Source of the DNA: Nitrospirota bacterium
Lineage (GTDB): Bacteria; Nitrospirota; UBA9217
Direction of reading: 5' to 3'
Assembly (NCBI GenBank): GCA_029858565.1
Contig: JAOUEV010000001.1
Span: forward strand, 1 to 64,000
DNA: 64,000 nt
The notes below the pieces were generated by a model. It was not told the DNA's origin. It made no database searches and was given only the letters and a program-made list of their open reading frames with translations. Of the stretch, positions 40,068 to 48,632 are shown in pieces (position 1 is the first letter of the stretch; every line of letters begins with the position of its first letter). Made by a program: the position numbers and the translations under genes.

Positions 40068-40949
40068 ATGCCGCCAACTTGGGTACTCCTCTCACTCTTA
40101 AGCGCTTTCTGTCTTGCCACGAGCGATGCGCTGACCAAACGGGTCATCACGCATGAGAACGAATATATCATCGGCTGGTTCCGGATCCTTTTCGGGATCC
40201 CCGCGCTTTTTGCCGCTCTGATGCTTTCGGGCCCTCTTCCGCTGATCGACGGGCCTTTTCTCTGGTCCTTTGCGGCGGCCCTTCCTCTTGAGATTGCAGC
40301 AATCCTGCTCTATTACAAGGCGCTTCGTCTTTCGCCGCTCAGTCTTTCCTTGCCGTTCCTTTCCTTCACTCCGGTCTTCCTGATCTTGCTGTCCTTTGTC
40401 CTCGTCGGCCAGAGGGTCTCTCCCCTGGGCGCTCTGGGCATCGCCTTGATCGGACTGGGAGGGTACACGCTGAACCTGTCAGCGTTGCGCTCCGGCTTTC
40501 TGGAACCTTTCCGTGCGGTTGCCCGTGAGCGGGGATCGCTCTATATGCTGATCATCGCGCTGATCTACAGCGTCACCTCGGCGCTCGGAAAGATCGGCGT
40601 GGACCATTCATCGCCCGCGTTCTTCGGATTCACCTACTTCCTGGCGCTTGCGGTCTGCATGCTGCCGATCCTTGTTCGTCAGTGCGGCAGAGAACGGCTG
40701 GTTCCCCTTCTGAAGAGCACTACCCGGATAGCGCTGCTGCCCGCGCTGTTCGACGTCATGGCCACGGTGGCCCATTTCTACGCCGTCAGCATGGCCAACG
40801 TGGCCTATATGATCGCGGTCAAGCGGAGCAGCCTGCTGATCGGGACGATCTATGGCTTCGTGTTGTTCCGGGAAATGAATATACGCGAGCGGCTGGTCGG
40901 TGCTGCGCTCATGTTCGCGGGCTTTGTCGTGGTGGTGATCGGGGGGTAA
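40068..40949 (+). CDS. EamA/DMT-family transporter
   Basis: Ten hydrophobic segments; VAYMIAVKRSSLLIGTIYGFVLFREMNIRERLVGAALMFAGFVVV. Confidence 0.88.
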   Translation: MPPTWVLLSLLSAFCLATSDALTKRVITHENEYIIGWFRILFGIPALFAALMLSGPLPLIDGPFLWSFAAALPLEIAAILLYYKALRLSPLSLSLPFLSFTPVFLILLSFVLVGQRVSPLGALGIALIGLGGYTLNLSALRSGFLEPFRAVARERGSLYMLIIALIYSVTSALGKIGVDHSSPAFFGFTYFLALAVCMLPILVRQCGRERLVPLLKSTTRIALLPALFDVMATVAHFYAVSMANVAYMIAVKRSSLLIGTIYGFVLFREMNIRERLVGAALMFAGFVVVVIGG

Positions 40950-41250
40950 TCGGGGATTTTCAGCACAATCTCGCTGCTTGCTCTTTTTCTGGCTTATAGG
41001 AGGAGCATCCTCGTGGCAGGTCTATAAGGGTTGACTGGCCGTTCGCAGCACCTCTGCGGTTCCATGAGTTGTTATAACGTGTCCCTGCCCGCTGCACAGT
41101 GAGTCTCAGCCTCTCAATGCTGCTCGTTTCCATCGCCCCTTATTTCTTCCTCCTCAGTGCGCCTCCTTTTTCTGATACAATTACGTTCATAGGTTGCATA
41201 TACCGCTGCATGCAAAAAGCGTCCTGCAACAAAATGAACAGGAGGATACC

Positions 41251-42192
41251 ATGGCAACATCGGCGATATTGCTGGAGGTCGGGACCAACGAGCTCGAGAT
41301 CCTGGAGTTCTACATCGATGAGGAACAGCCGGGCGGCGAGCGCGATCGGGTCTACTTCGGCATGAACGTGGCAAAGGTCATGCAAGTGATCGAGAATCCG
41401 GATATGCCGCCGAGCGACTATTCCCAGAACCCTTCATTCCTGGGCGTCATTCCCCTGCGCGACCATATTCTTCCGGTCATCGACCTGAGCATCTGGCTCG
41501 GTATGCACCGGGCGGCGAGCCCCTTCGACCTGATCATTGCGACCGAGTTCAGTCAGGCCGTGAACGGATTCCTCGTCTCCGGCGTGACGGAGATCCACCG
41601 GGTCGGCTGGGACCAGGTCAAACCGCCGGGCACGTTCCTTTCCCGGTTCGCCGGCGCGTCCATCATCGGCACGGTCGAGCGGCCTGATCATCTGATCCAG
41701 CTTCTGGACATGGAGAGCATCCTGACCGATCTCAATCCCGATGTCATGCGCATGGCCGCATTCAGCCAGGTGCATGCGCGGGAACACTATCCCGTGCTCG
41801 TTGCCGACGATTCCCAGCCCATTCTTGAGATGATCACCAAAAACCTGCGGGCGGCCAATTTCGAGCCCTTCACGGTCTCGAACGGCCAGGCCGCCTGGGA
41901 CGCCATCTGCCGCCTCCGCGACCGCGCAACGGCCGAGGGAGTGGACATCTACGATCTGGTGCGCATCGTGATCTCGGACATCGAGATGCCCATGCTGGAC
42001 GGATTCACGCTGACCAAGCGCATCAAGGACGACCCGGTGCTCGGGAAGATCCCGGTGATTCTCTACTCCTCAATAATTACCCGCGAACTGCACCACAAGG
42101 GGGAGTTTGTGAAGGCGGACGATCAGGTCTCGAAGCCCGAGCTGCAGGAAATGGCCAAGCGGGCCATCGCGCTGATCGAGGCTGCCGCATGA
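41251..42192 (+). CDS. cheV: CheV-like chemotaxis protein (CheW-REC)
   Basis: CheW-like VMQVIENPDMPPSDYSQNPSFLGVIPLRDHILPVIDLSIWLG; REC VLVADDSQPILEM...VISDIEMPMLDG; ATG 41251 after AGGAGG. Confidence 0.92.
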   Translation: MATSAILLEVGTNELEILEFYIDEEQPGGERDRVYFGMNVAKVMQVIENPDMPPSDYSQNPSFLGVIPLRDHILPVIDLSIWLGMHRAASPFDLIIATEFSQAVNGFLVSGVTEIHRVGWDQVKPPGTFLSRFAGASIIGTVERPDHLIQLLDMESILTDLNPDVMRMAAFSQVHAREHYPVLVADDSQPILEMITKNLRAANFEPFTVSNGQAAWDAICRLRDRATAEGVDIYDLVRIVISDIEMPMLDGFTLTKRIKDDPVLGKIPVILYSSIITRELHHKGEFVKADDQVSKPELQEMAKRAIALIEAAA

Positions 42193-42599
42193 GAGGCGTG
42201 ACGAAGATCGACCGGGAGGCGCTTGCGCTGTTCTGCGAGGAATCCGCGGACCGGCTCGCCAGGATATCCGACTCCCTCGACCGACTGGCAGCATCCAGGC
42301 CAATGGATGCCGAACTGCTGCACGCTGTCTTCCGGGACACCCATTCCATGAAAAGCGCGGCGAATCTGCTGGACCTCAAGCCGGTGGAGCGGCTCGCCCA
42401 CAGGCTCGAAGACATCCTGGAGAGCATCCGGAGCGGCGCTGAGCTGCCAGACCGGGAGCTCGTCGGCATCCTGAGCGCCGGGTATGGCCGGATCGCACGG
42501 CTTCTCGAAAACCTCCATCTGCTGCCGCTGATCGACGTGAGCAAGGACCTCGCAGAGATCGATCACCAGATCGCCGCCCGCCGCTCTTCAGGACGATGA
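42189..42599 (+). CDS. Hpt domain phosphotransfer protein
   Basis: AVFRDTHSMKSAANLLDLKPVERLAHRLEDILESIRSG; ATGA overlap with cheV-like gene. Confidence 0.8.
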   Translation: MRGVTKIDREALALFCEESADRLARISDSLDRLAASRPMDAELLHAVFRDTHSMKSAANLLDLKPVERLAHRLEDILESIRSGAELPDRELVGILSAGYGRIARLLENLHLLPLIDVSKDLAEIDHQIAARRSSGR

Positions 42600-42749
42600 A
42601 AATCGCTCAACCTCAAAAGAGCAGGATCACAAGAGAGGCTACGGGGGCAGGTCCTTCCTGTCAGAGTCGCCCTTTGGTCCTGCTGAAAACATATAGCCCC
42701 GCTGCATCAAGGGCTCGAACATCTTTGGGCAAGGTCTTTGCTGTTGGCA

Positions 42750-43874
42750 TTAATCTTTTGCCATGCCGCAGAGGTTCTTGCCGATTTCCAGTTCCTTGCG
42801 TTTCGCCTCGTCGGGATCGAGCTGTCCCAGGTTCACTTTCCTGATGTCCTGGTAGCGCTGCGGATTTTCCATCAGGCTGGCTTTGATGTGGCCGAGGAAT
42901 GCCGGAAACTCCTTGATTTGGTAGAGGTCGCTATTGGTCCTGGCTTCGTCGAGCGTCATCCGCACGATGCCGTCCTTGTCCTGCTCCTTGAGCGAGAAGG
43001 CGTGGGTCGGAAGGATCACGATGCTTCCCTCCAGCTTGCCGAACCGGGTGAAGAGCGTCTCGAACAGGAGCTTTGCCCAGTCATCAGCCATGCCGCCCAG
43101 GTCCGGTCTGCCGATACTCGCTTTCATGATCGTATCGCCGGTGAAAAGGACCTTGCCGTCCAGCAGGAATGACGTGCTGCCCGGTGTGTGGCCGGGGGAA
43201 TGGATCACGTCGAGGGTGCATTTACCGAAGGTGATCCGTTCGCCGTCCTTGAGCGGCACGAAGGAATAGGCAGCGCCTGCCGCGTCAACCGGATGGATAT
43301 GGTAGGTCGCGCCGGTGCGCCTGGCGATCTCCCTGCCGCCTGATATATGGTCAGCCTGGAGATGGGTGTCGAAGACCTTGGTTATCTTTGCCTTTGCCGC
43401 GACTGCGAGGTCGATGATCTGGTCCGTGTGGCGGACCGCATCAATCACAACGGCCTCTCCTTCGGATACGATCACGTGGGTGATGCATCCCCGCGCGGAG
43501 CGGTAGATCTGGTAGATGGCCGGCCGGTCGCTTACGGTATGAGTCTCGTAAAAGTCGCTCCACGCGTCCATACCGCCCTGCAGGGTGATGGCGTCGTATC
43601 CCTTTGCCCGCAGGAGCTCGGCGGTGTATTTGGAGGAATCGCCGTGAGCGCAAATGGTCACGATCTGGCGGTCCTTGGGAAATTTGGCTAGATGGCTGTC
43701 CTCCTCGCCCACGAACTCCTCCTGGGGGATGTTCAGGGCCTCGACCTCGGTCCTGCCCTCGATCCTCCATCCCGAGAAATCCTCGCGGTTCCGGAGGTCG
43801 AAGATGAATCTGATCTCGCCGGCATCAAGTTTCTTTTTGAACTCCTGTGATGTGACGGTCACTGACTGCTGCAT
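42750..43874 (-). CDS. Rhodanese-metallo-beta-lactamase fusion (sulfur metabolism, persulfide dioxygenase-like)
   Basis: N-terminal rhodanese with CAHGDSSKYTAELLRAKGYDAITLQGGMDAW; MBL THLQADHISGGREIA, HSPGHTPGSTSFLLDGKVLFTGDTI. Confidence 0.9.
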   Translation of the reverse strand: MQQSVTVTSQEFKKKLDAGEIRFIFDLRNREDFSGWRIEGRTEVEALNIPQEEFVGEEDSHLAKFPKDRQIVTICAHGDSSKYTAELLRAKGYDAITLQGGMDAWSDFYETHTVSDRPAIYQIYRSARGCITHVIVSEGEAVVIDAVRHTDQIIDLAVAAKAKITKVFDTHLQADHISGGREIARRTGATYHIHPVDAAGAAYSFVPLKDGERITFGKCTLDVIHSPGHTPGSTSFLLDGKVLFTGDTIMKASIGRPDLGGMADDWAKLLFETLFTRFGKLEGSIVILPTHAFSLKEQDKDGIVRMTLDEARTNSDLYQIKEFPAFLGHIKASLMENPQRYQDIRKVNLGQLDPDEAKRKELEIGKNLCGMAKD

Positions 43875-44196
43875 ATTGCTGCTCCTCTCTTCTGTATCTG
43901 CCTGCTGTGGCTAACAGGACAACAAATATCCTCAATACAATGTACTTATCATTATGCCGCGCACGGGCGGGAATTTCAAGTGGTTTTGGCTGATACCGGG
44001 TGAAATGCGTTCTGACCACGGGTGGGACAAACAGGATTCTACCAGATAGAACCACCGTCAGTGTCGATAAAGCGAATCGCTCGGGAACTGGTCAAGGCGG
44101 ATGGGGTCTCCCGCCTTGTTCGATCAGGACAGCGCCTGGCCAACGCCAGGTACCGTGCAGGGGGAGGAGGGGATAGGCAGAGGGGATAGGCATCAC

Positions 44197-44225
44197 TTGA
44201 CAAAATATGTAACACATGCTACATT
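44197..44225 (+). promoter_or_regulatory. Promoter overlapped by TGTA-N8-TACA dyad
   Basis: TTGACA (44197-44202), N17, TACATT (44220-44225); ATGTAACACATGCTACAT dyad in spacer/-10. Confidence 0.5.
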
Positions 44226-44513
44226 TCGAGCAAGAGATACATATAGAGTGCTCCCTGAAACGGCTATTGAACGAAATTCAAGATGTTTTAGCTGATGCGG
44301 CGTTGCTGGAAAGGGGAGCTGCGCTATTGCTCCCGCTCGTGTATGCGGCGTTGAGCGGGATCCATCGAGGAAAACCTGATCGAAGTGGCTTTTGCCGAAG
44401 CCGCGGATTACGACGGTATCCACAAGGCGATCCTGCGCGAGCATCGGGAGGAGCGTGATATCGCCCATTCTGACGATTACGGTCAGGGTGACGATGCGCT
44501 CTGTTTGGTGTGA
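44226..44513 (+). pseudogene. Possible decayed gene upstream of chrB
   Basis: Protein-like sequence interrupted by frame changes, e.g. IEENLIEVAFAEAADYDGIHKAILREHREERDIAHSDDYGQGDDALCLV* with no start; family not recognised. Confidence 0.3.
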
Positions 44514-44568
44514 TCAAGCGACGATAGGGCGAGCAACATCGATCGATGCCCGATATCAGGAGCACCGC

Positions 44569-45549
44569 ATGCCTAAAAGAAATAATCAGGAATGGCTTCT
44601 TGTCTTTTACAGCGTGCCAGCCCATCCGGTAAGCGCCAGGATGAAAATATGGAGAAAGCTGGCAAAGGCCGGAGCTGTTCAACTCAAGGGAGCGGTCTAT
44701 CTGCTTCCGGCCAGCGACGAGCATGAGGAGCTTCTTCAGTGGCTCATCGGCGAGGTGCGGTCCATGGGAGGAGACGGCGCATTTGTCCGGACCGCAGAGA
44801 TCAGGACCATGGCTGAAGCGGACATCCGAAGTCTTTTCCTTCAGCAGACCGAGCAGGAAATCTCCAAGCTCGAGAAGGATCTCGTGGTCGTGGAGAGAAA
44901 GGTGCAAAGCTTCAGAAAAGGGACGAAACCAAAAGACGCCGGAAGTGTTGTCACTGCTCTGGGAAAGATCGTCAAGGAGTACGAAGGCATATCCCGCCGT
45001 GACTTCTTTTCCTCCCATTCAGTCGGGGCGCTGAAAAAGCGCCTTCAGGCGGCTGAGTCTGGTCTCAAGAGCGAGGGAGCGGGTTTCCGCGAAGTGACGG
45101 CGCCGATAGCGCTCAGGCGGGTTGAGGACTACCAGCGCCGCATCTGGGCGACCCGGAAGAATCCCTTTGTGGACCGGATGGCATCGGCCTGGCTCATTCA
45201 GCGGTTCATCGATGCGAAGGCAGCGTTCCGGTTCGTTGATGAGAAAGAGGTCCTGCGCCTCGGCCCGGGTATGGTCGCCTTTGATGTCCATGGCGGAGAG
45301 TTCACGCATCACGGAGAACTCTGCACATTTGAAGTGCTGGTGAAGGCCTTCGGGATCAAGGACAAGGCCGTCAGCAGAATCGCGGAGATCGTGCATGATC
45401 TCGATCTGAAGGATGACAAGTACCAGAGGCCGGAGACGACCGGCGTGGAGGACATCCTCGCAGGCATCCGCAGGACGGCGAAAGATGATGCCGACGGCCT
45501 GGAACGGGGCATGGCCGTGTTCGAGATGCTCTACCGATCCAGGTCGTGA
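44569..45549 (+). CDS. chrB: Chromate resistance protein ChrB
   Basis: WLLVFYSVPAHPVSARMKIWRKLAKAGAVQLKGAVYLLP; RIWATRKNPFVDRMASAWLIQRFID...FDVHGGEFTHHGELCTFEVL. Confidence 0.92.
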   Translation: MPKRNNQEWLLVFYSVPAHPVSARMKIWRKLAKAGAVQLKGAVYLLPASDEHEELLQWLIGEVRSMGGDGAFVRTAEIRTMAEADIRSLFLQQTEQEISKLEKDLVVVERKVQSFRKGTKPKDAGSVVTALGKIVKEYEGISRRDFFSSHSVGALKKRLQAAESGLKSEGAGFREVTAPIALRRVEDYQRRIWATRKNPFVDRMASAWLIQRFIDAKAAFRFVDEKEVLRLGPGMVAFDVHGGEFTHHGELCTFEVLVKAFGIKDKAVSRIAEIVHDLDLKDDKYQRPETTGVEDILAGIRRTAKDDADGLERGMAVFEMLYRSRS

Positions 45550-45550
45550 C

Positions 45551-45784
45551 ATGGCCGACAGAAAGAGAATATCCATGCCAGGTGAACAGATCTCCTTTCG
45601 GGACGCTTTGAAGTACTGGTTCAAGCCCGGTCTCATCGGTTATCCCCGACTCCGGCGGCTACGAATGGTACGCGCTTGTCGCTTCTCTCGCAGTATTCGC
45701 CGGGATGGCGCGATTCAAGTGGGGCATGTACCGGTCATTTTCGGATCAGCGTTTGCCGGATTCCTGTGGAAGATGATCGTTTGA
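45551..45784 (+). pseudogene. chrA: chrA (chromate efflux transporter) remnant: N-terminus and C-terminus only
   Basis: MADRKRISMPGEQISFRDALKYWFKPGLI, then in another frame GGYEWYALVASLAVFAGMARFKWGM, then back in frame VPVIFGSAFAGFLWKMIV*; follows chrB. Confidence 0.6.
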
Positions 45785-45817
45785 ACATGCAATTGCAGGA
45801 ACGAAGGAGGATTGAAT

Positions 45818-46102
45818 ATGCCGCCCGTACCAGGACATGTAAAATCGAGTTTGGAAAGAACAGGGAAGGAATATAAGGAGGTTCATGAGTGGCTGGATAT
45901 GGACCCCGAGAACAAGGCCGCCCGACATGACATCACAAAGATACACGAATACGGCACGATGATCGAGCAGAAGTACGGCGTCGAAGCGCGGCAGGAATAT
46001 ATCAGGCATCTTCACGACGATATGAAGGCCAAGTTCAGCCATCTGCAGCATGATTTTGAGAAACAGATAGCCGATACGCTCGATTATTTCGGGGTGAAGT
46101 AA
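45818..46102 (+). CDS. Hypothetical protein, charged and helical
   Basis: ATG 45818 preceded by AAGGAGG; 94 aa. Confidence 0.6.
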   Translation: MPPVPGHVKSSLERTGKEYKEVHEWLDMDPENKAARHDITKIHEYGTMIEQKYGVEARQEYIRHLHDDMKAKFSHLQHDFEKQIADTLDYFGVK

Positions 46103-46121
46103 CCGGAGGGAGGGCGAGGCA

Positions 46122-46676
46122 ATGGGTTACGCGATAGAGAAGATAGATATCGATGTACTGCGGACAGCAGGGATGTCCGAGGAAGACATTACGCATAGTG
46201 TTCAGGTGGCTGAAAAGGCCCTCGAAATTGCCGGGCGCATCCACAACAACGAGATCGACCAGGAACTGGTGGGGAAGGGCGCGCTCTTTCATGACCTCGG
46301 CAAGGCAAAGACGCATGAGATGGAGCACGGCAAGATCGGGGCGGAGCTTGGCTGCAGGTTGGGGCTGTCCCGGGAAATATGCGACATCATGGAAAAGCAC
46401 ATCCGGGGCGGATTAACAGAGTCTGAGGCCAGGGAGCTGGGTTTACCCGTCAAGGACTACACCCTGAGCCGGCTGGAAGAGCGGATCGTGATCTATGCTG
46501 ACCGGCTGGTTGACATCATCTATGACGGGATAGCAGCGGTCAAGGCAGAGCGGGATGCCGAAGACCGATTTGAAGAGATACTCCGGGCTTATCCGAAATA
46601 CGGCAAGAACGAGGTCACGCTCACGCGGTATCTTGGTTATCACCGCGAGATCCAGGGATTGATGAAGCAAACCTAA
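46122..46676 (+). CDS. HD-domain phosphohydrolase
   Basis: HSVQVAEKALEIAGRI...GALFHDLGKAKTHEMEHGKIGAEL. Confidence 0.88.
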   Translation: MGYAIEKIDIDVLRTAGMSEEDITHSVQVAEKALEIAGRIHNNEIDQELVGKGALFHDLGKAKTHEMEHGKIGAELGCRLGLSREICDIMEKHIRGGLTESEARELGLPVKDYTLSRLEERIVIYADRLVDIIYDGIAAVKAERDAEDRFEEILRAYPKYGKNEVTLTRYLGYHREIQGLMKQT

Positions 46677-46682
46677 AGGAGC

Positions 46683-46805
46683 GTGCCACATGAAAAGGAC
46701 GATCACGCGATCAATGCCGCCGAGTGGATCGTGTACGATGCGCTCTATGCCTACTGTCAGGAGATGGTCGCGAAAGGGAAGTCCCATGGCGCATTCGCGG
46801 CGTGA
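46683..46805 (+). CDS. Possible small ORF (40 aa), GTG start
   Basis: MPHEKDDHAINAAEWIVYDALYAYCQEMVAKGKSHGAFAA* preceded by AAAGGAG; overlaps start of the MFS gene. Confidence 0.35.
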   Translation: MPHEKDDHAINAAEWIVYDALYAYCQEMVAKGKSHGAFAA

Positions 46806-47991
46806 TGTGTTGTTCCTTTTTGCCGCGCGGAGCACGCGGCTCTTTGCCTATGGCGCGATCTCGGTCGTACTCGCCCTCTATCTCCATGCCGCAGGCCTCT
46901 CGGGCGCCGAGATAGGCCTTCTTTTCACGCTGACCCTTGCAGGCGACGCCGGCATCTCGCTGTGGATCACGACCGCTGCGGACCGGATCGGGAGGAGGAA
47001 GATGCTGCTCCTCGGCGCGGGGCTCATGATCGCCGCCGGCATCGCGTTCAGTCTGACCAACAACATCGTTGTGCTGATGATCGCGGGCATCATCGGCGTC
47101 ATAAGCCCGAGCGGGAACGAGATCGGCCCGTTCCTTTCCCTGGAACAGGCGGCCCTTTCACAGCTTCTTCCCGCCGAGAACCGCACCAGGGCCTTCGGAT
47201 GGTACAACCTCGCCGGCTCGCTGGCGACGGCCTGCGGCGCGCTGACAGGGGGAGGCCTGTCCAGCGGTCTGCAGCATGCGGGCCTTTCCGAACTGGCGTC
47301 CTATCGTGCCGTGCTTCAGCTCTATGCGCTGTGCGGATTCGGCCTTGTCGCCCTGTTCCTCATGCTCTCGCCGGAAGTGGAGACCGAGGTCGCGCCGGCG
47401 CAGCAGCGTCTGTTCGGCCTCCACAGGTCAAAAGGGGTAGTTCTGCGTCTTTCCGCCCTGTTCAGCCTTGATGCGTTTGCCGGCGGATTCGTGATCCAAA
47501 GCATGGTCGCCTACTGGTTCCACGTCAAGTTCGGGCTCGACGCGGGCCTTCTGGGAGGGATCTTCTTCGGAGCCAATGTCCTTGCAGGGGTGTCGGCGCT
47601 CCTTGCAGCACGGATCGCGGCGCGGATCGGCCTGATCAACACCATGGTCTTCACCCACATACCGTCGAATGTGCTCTTGTGTCTCGTCCCGTTCATGCCC
47701 GGCCCGGGATGGGCTGTGGCGGTGCTGATGCTTCGCTTCAGCATCTCACAGATGGACGTGCCCACGCGCCAGTCCTACACCATGGCCGTGGTAGCCCCGG
47801 ACGAGCGGTCTGCCGCTTCGGGGATAACGACCATAGCCCGTTCGCTGGGTGCGGCGGTCTCGCCTTCCCTGGCGGGGGTCCTGCTTGCCAGCCCGGCGCT
47901 CCTGGCCGCGCCCTTTCTGGTCGCGGGGGGCCTCAAGATCGTCTATGACCTGCTGTTGTACAAGAGTTTCCGGGATGCAGATATTCGGTGA
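46786..47991 (+). CDS. MFS transporter
   Basis: About 12 TMs; TAADRIGRRKMLLLGAGLMIAAG. Confidence 0.9.
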   Translation: MAHSRRDVLFLFAARSTRLFAYGAISVVLALYLHAAGLSGAEIGLLFTLTLAGDAGISLWITTAADRIGRRKMLLLGAGLMIAAGIAFSLTNNIVVLMIAGIIGVISPSGNEIGPFLSLEQAALSQLLPAENRTRAFGWYNLAGSLATACGALTGGGLSSGLQHAGLSELASYRAVLQLYALCGFGLVALFLMLSPEVETEVAPAQQRLFGLHRSKGVVLRLSALFSLDAFAGGFVIQSMVAYWFHVKFGLDAGLLGGIFFGANVLAGVSALLAARIAARIGLINTMVFTHIPSNVLLCLVPFMPGPGWAVAVLMLRFSISQMDVPTRQSYTMAVVAPDERSAASGITTIARSLGAAVSPSLAGVLLASPALLAAPFLVAGGLKIVYDLLLYKSFRDADIR

Positions 47992-48009
47992 GCCTGCTGA
48001 TGATTCGGT

Positions 48010-48540
48010 TCAGCGTGCGGCAAGGATGCCGTCAATGTCCGCGGCGATCTCTTTCCCGATGCCGGGCCGGAATCCGGGGTAGGTGGTCCTGATGAGGTGG
48101 CTGCGGTCAATAATGACGGTCGCGGGAATGCGTGTGATACCATAGGCCTTGTACGCGCTGCCGTCGTCAATGAGCAGCCGATAGGTCATGCCGTGCTTGC
48201 CGGCGAATGCCTTTACCCGTGCCGTTGCATCGCTTTCCTTGTTCACGCTGATACCGATGACGACGACGCCTTTGTCTTGATACGCGCGATGGAGCGCTTC
48301 AAGCTCCGTCATTGCGTCCTTGCAGGGGCCGCACCAGGTTGCCCAGAAATCGAGCACGATCGCCTTGCCGGAGAAGTCTGTGAGCGCTACGGGGCTGCTC
48401 TCGGTGTCCCTGAGGGAGAATGCCGGTGCCGGATTGCCGGGGATCGCCGGCTGCTGCGACCCTGTCTGGGTGCAGCCGAGCAGGAGGATCAGTGCGGAAA
48501 GGAAAATGGTTCTTCCGGTTGATCTGTATCGAAGGTTCAT
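48010..48540 (-). CDS. TlpA-like thiol-disulfide oxidoreductase lipoprotein
   Basis: LLLGC lipobox; DFWATWCGPCKDAMTELEALHRAYQDKGVVVIGIS. Confidence 0.92.
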   Translation of the reverse strand: MNLRYRSTGRTIFLSALILLLGCTQTGSQQPAIPGNPAPAFSLRDTESSPVALTDFSGKAIVLDFWATWCGPCKDAMTELEALHRAYQDKGVVVIGISVNKESDATARVKAFAGKHGMTYRLLIDDGSAYKAYGITRIPATVIIDRSHLIRTTYPGFRPGIGKEIAADIDGILAAR

Positions 48541-48632
48541 GGTTAACCATATACCACGGGGAAAAAAAGACAAGCACATCGACTGCCGCGAATTCAATTG
48601 CATTTCCTTGCATCACTCGGTAGAATTCCCCA

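Noticed and set aside
44091-44119. CAAGGCGG/CCGCCTTG inverted repeat upstream of the chr locus
   Set aside because: Short stem without a T-run; not convincing as a terminator
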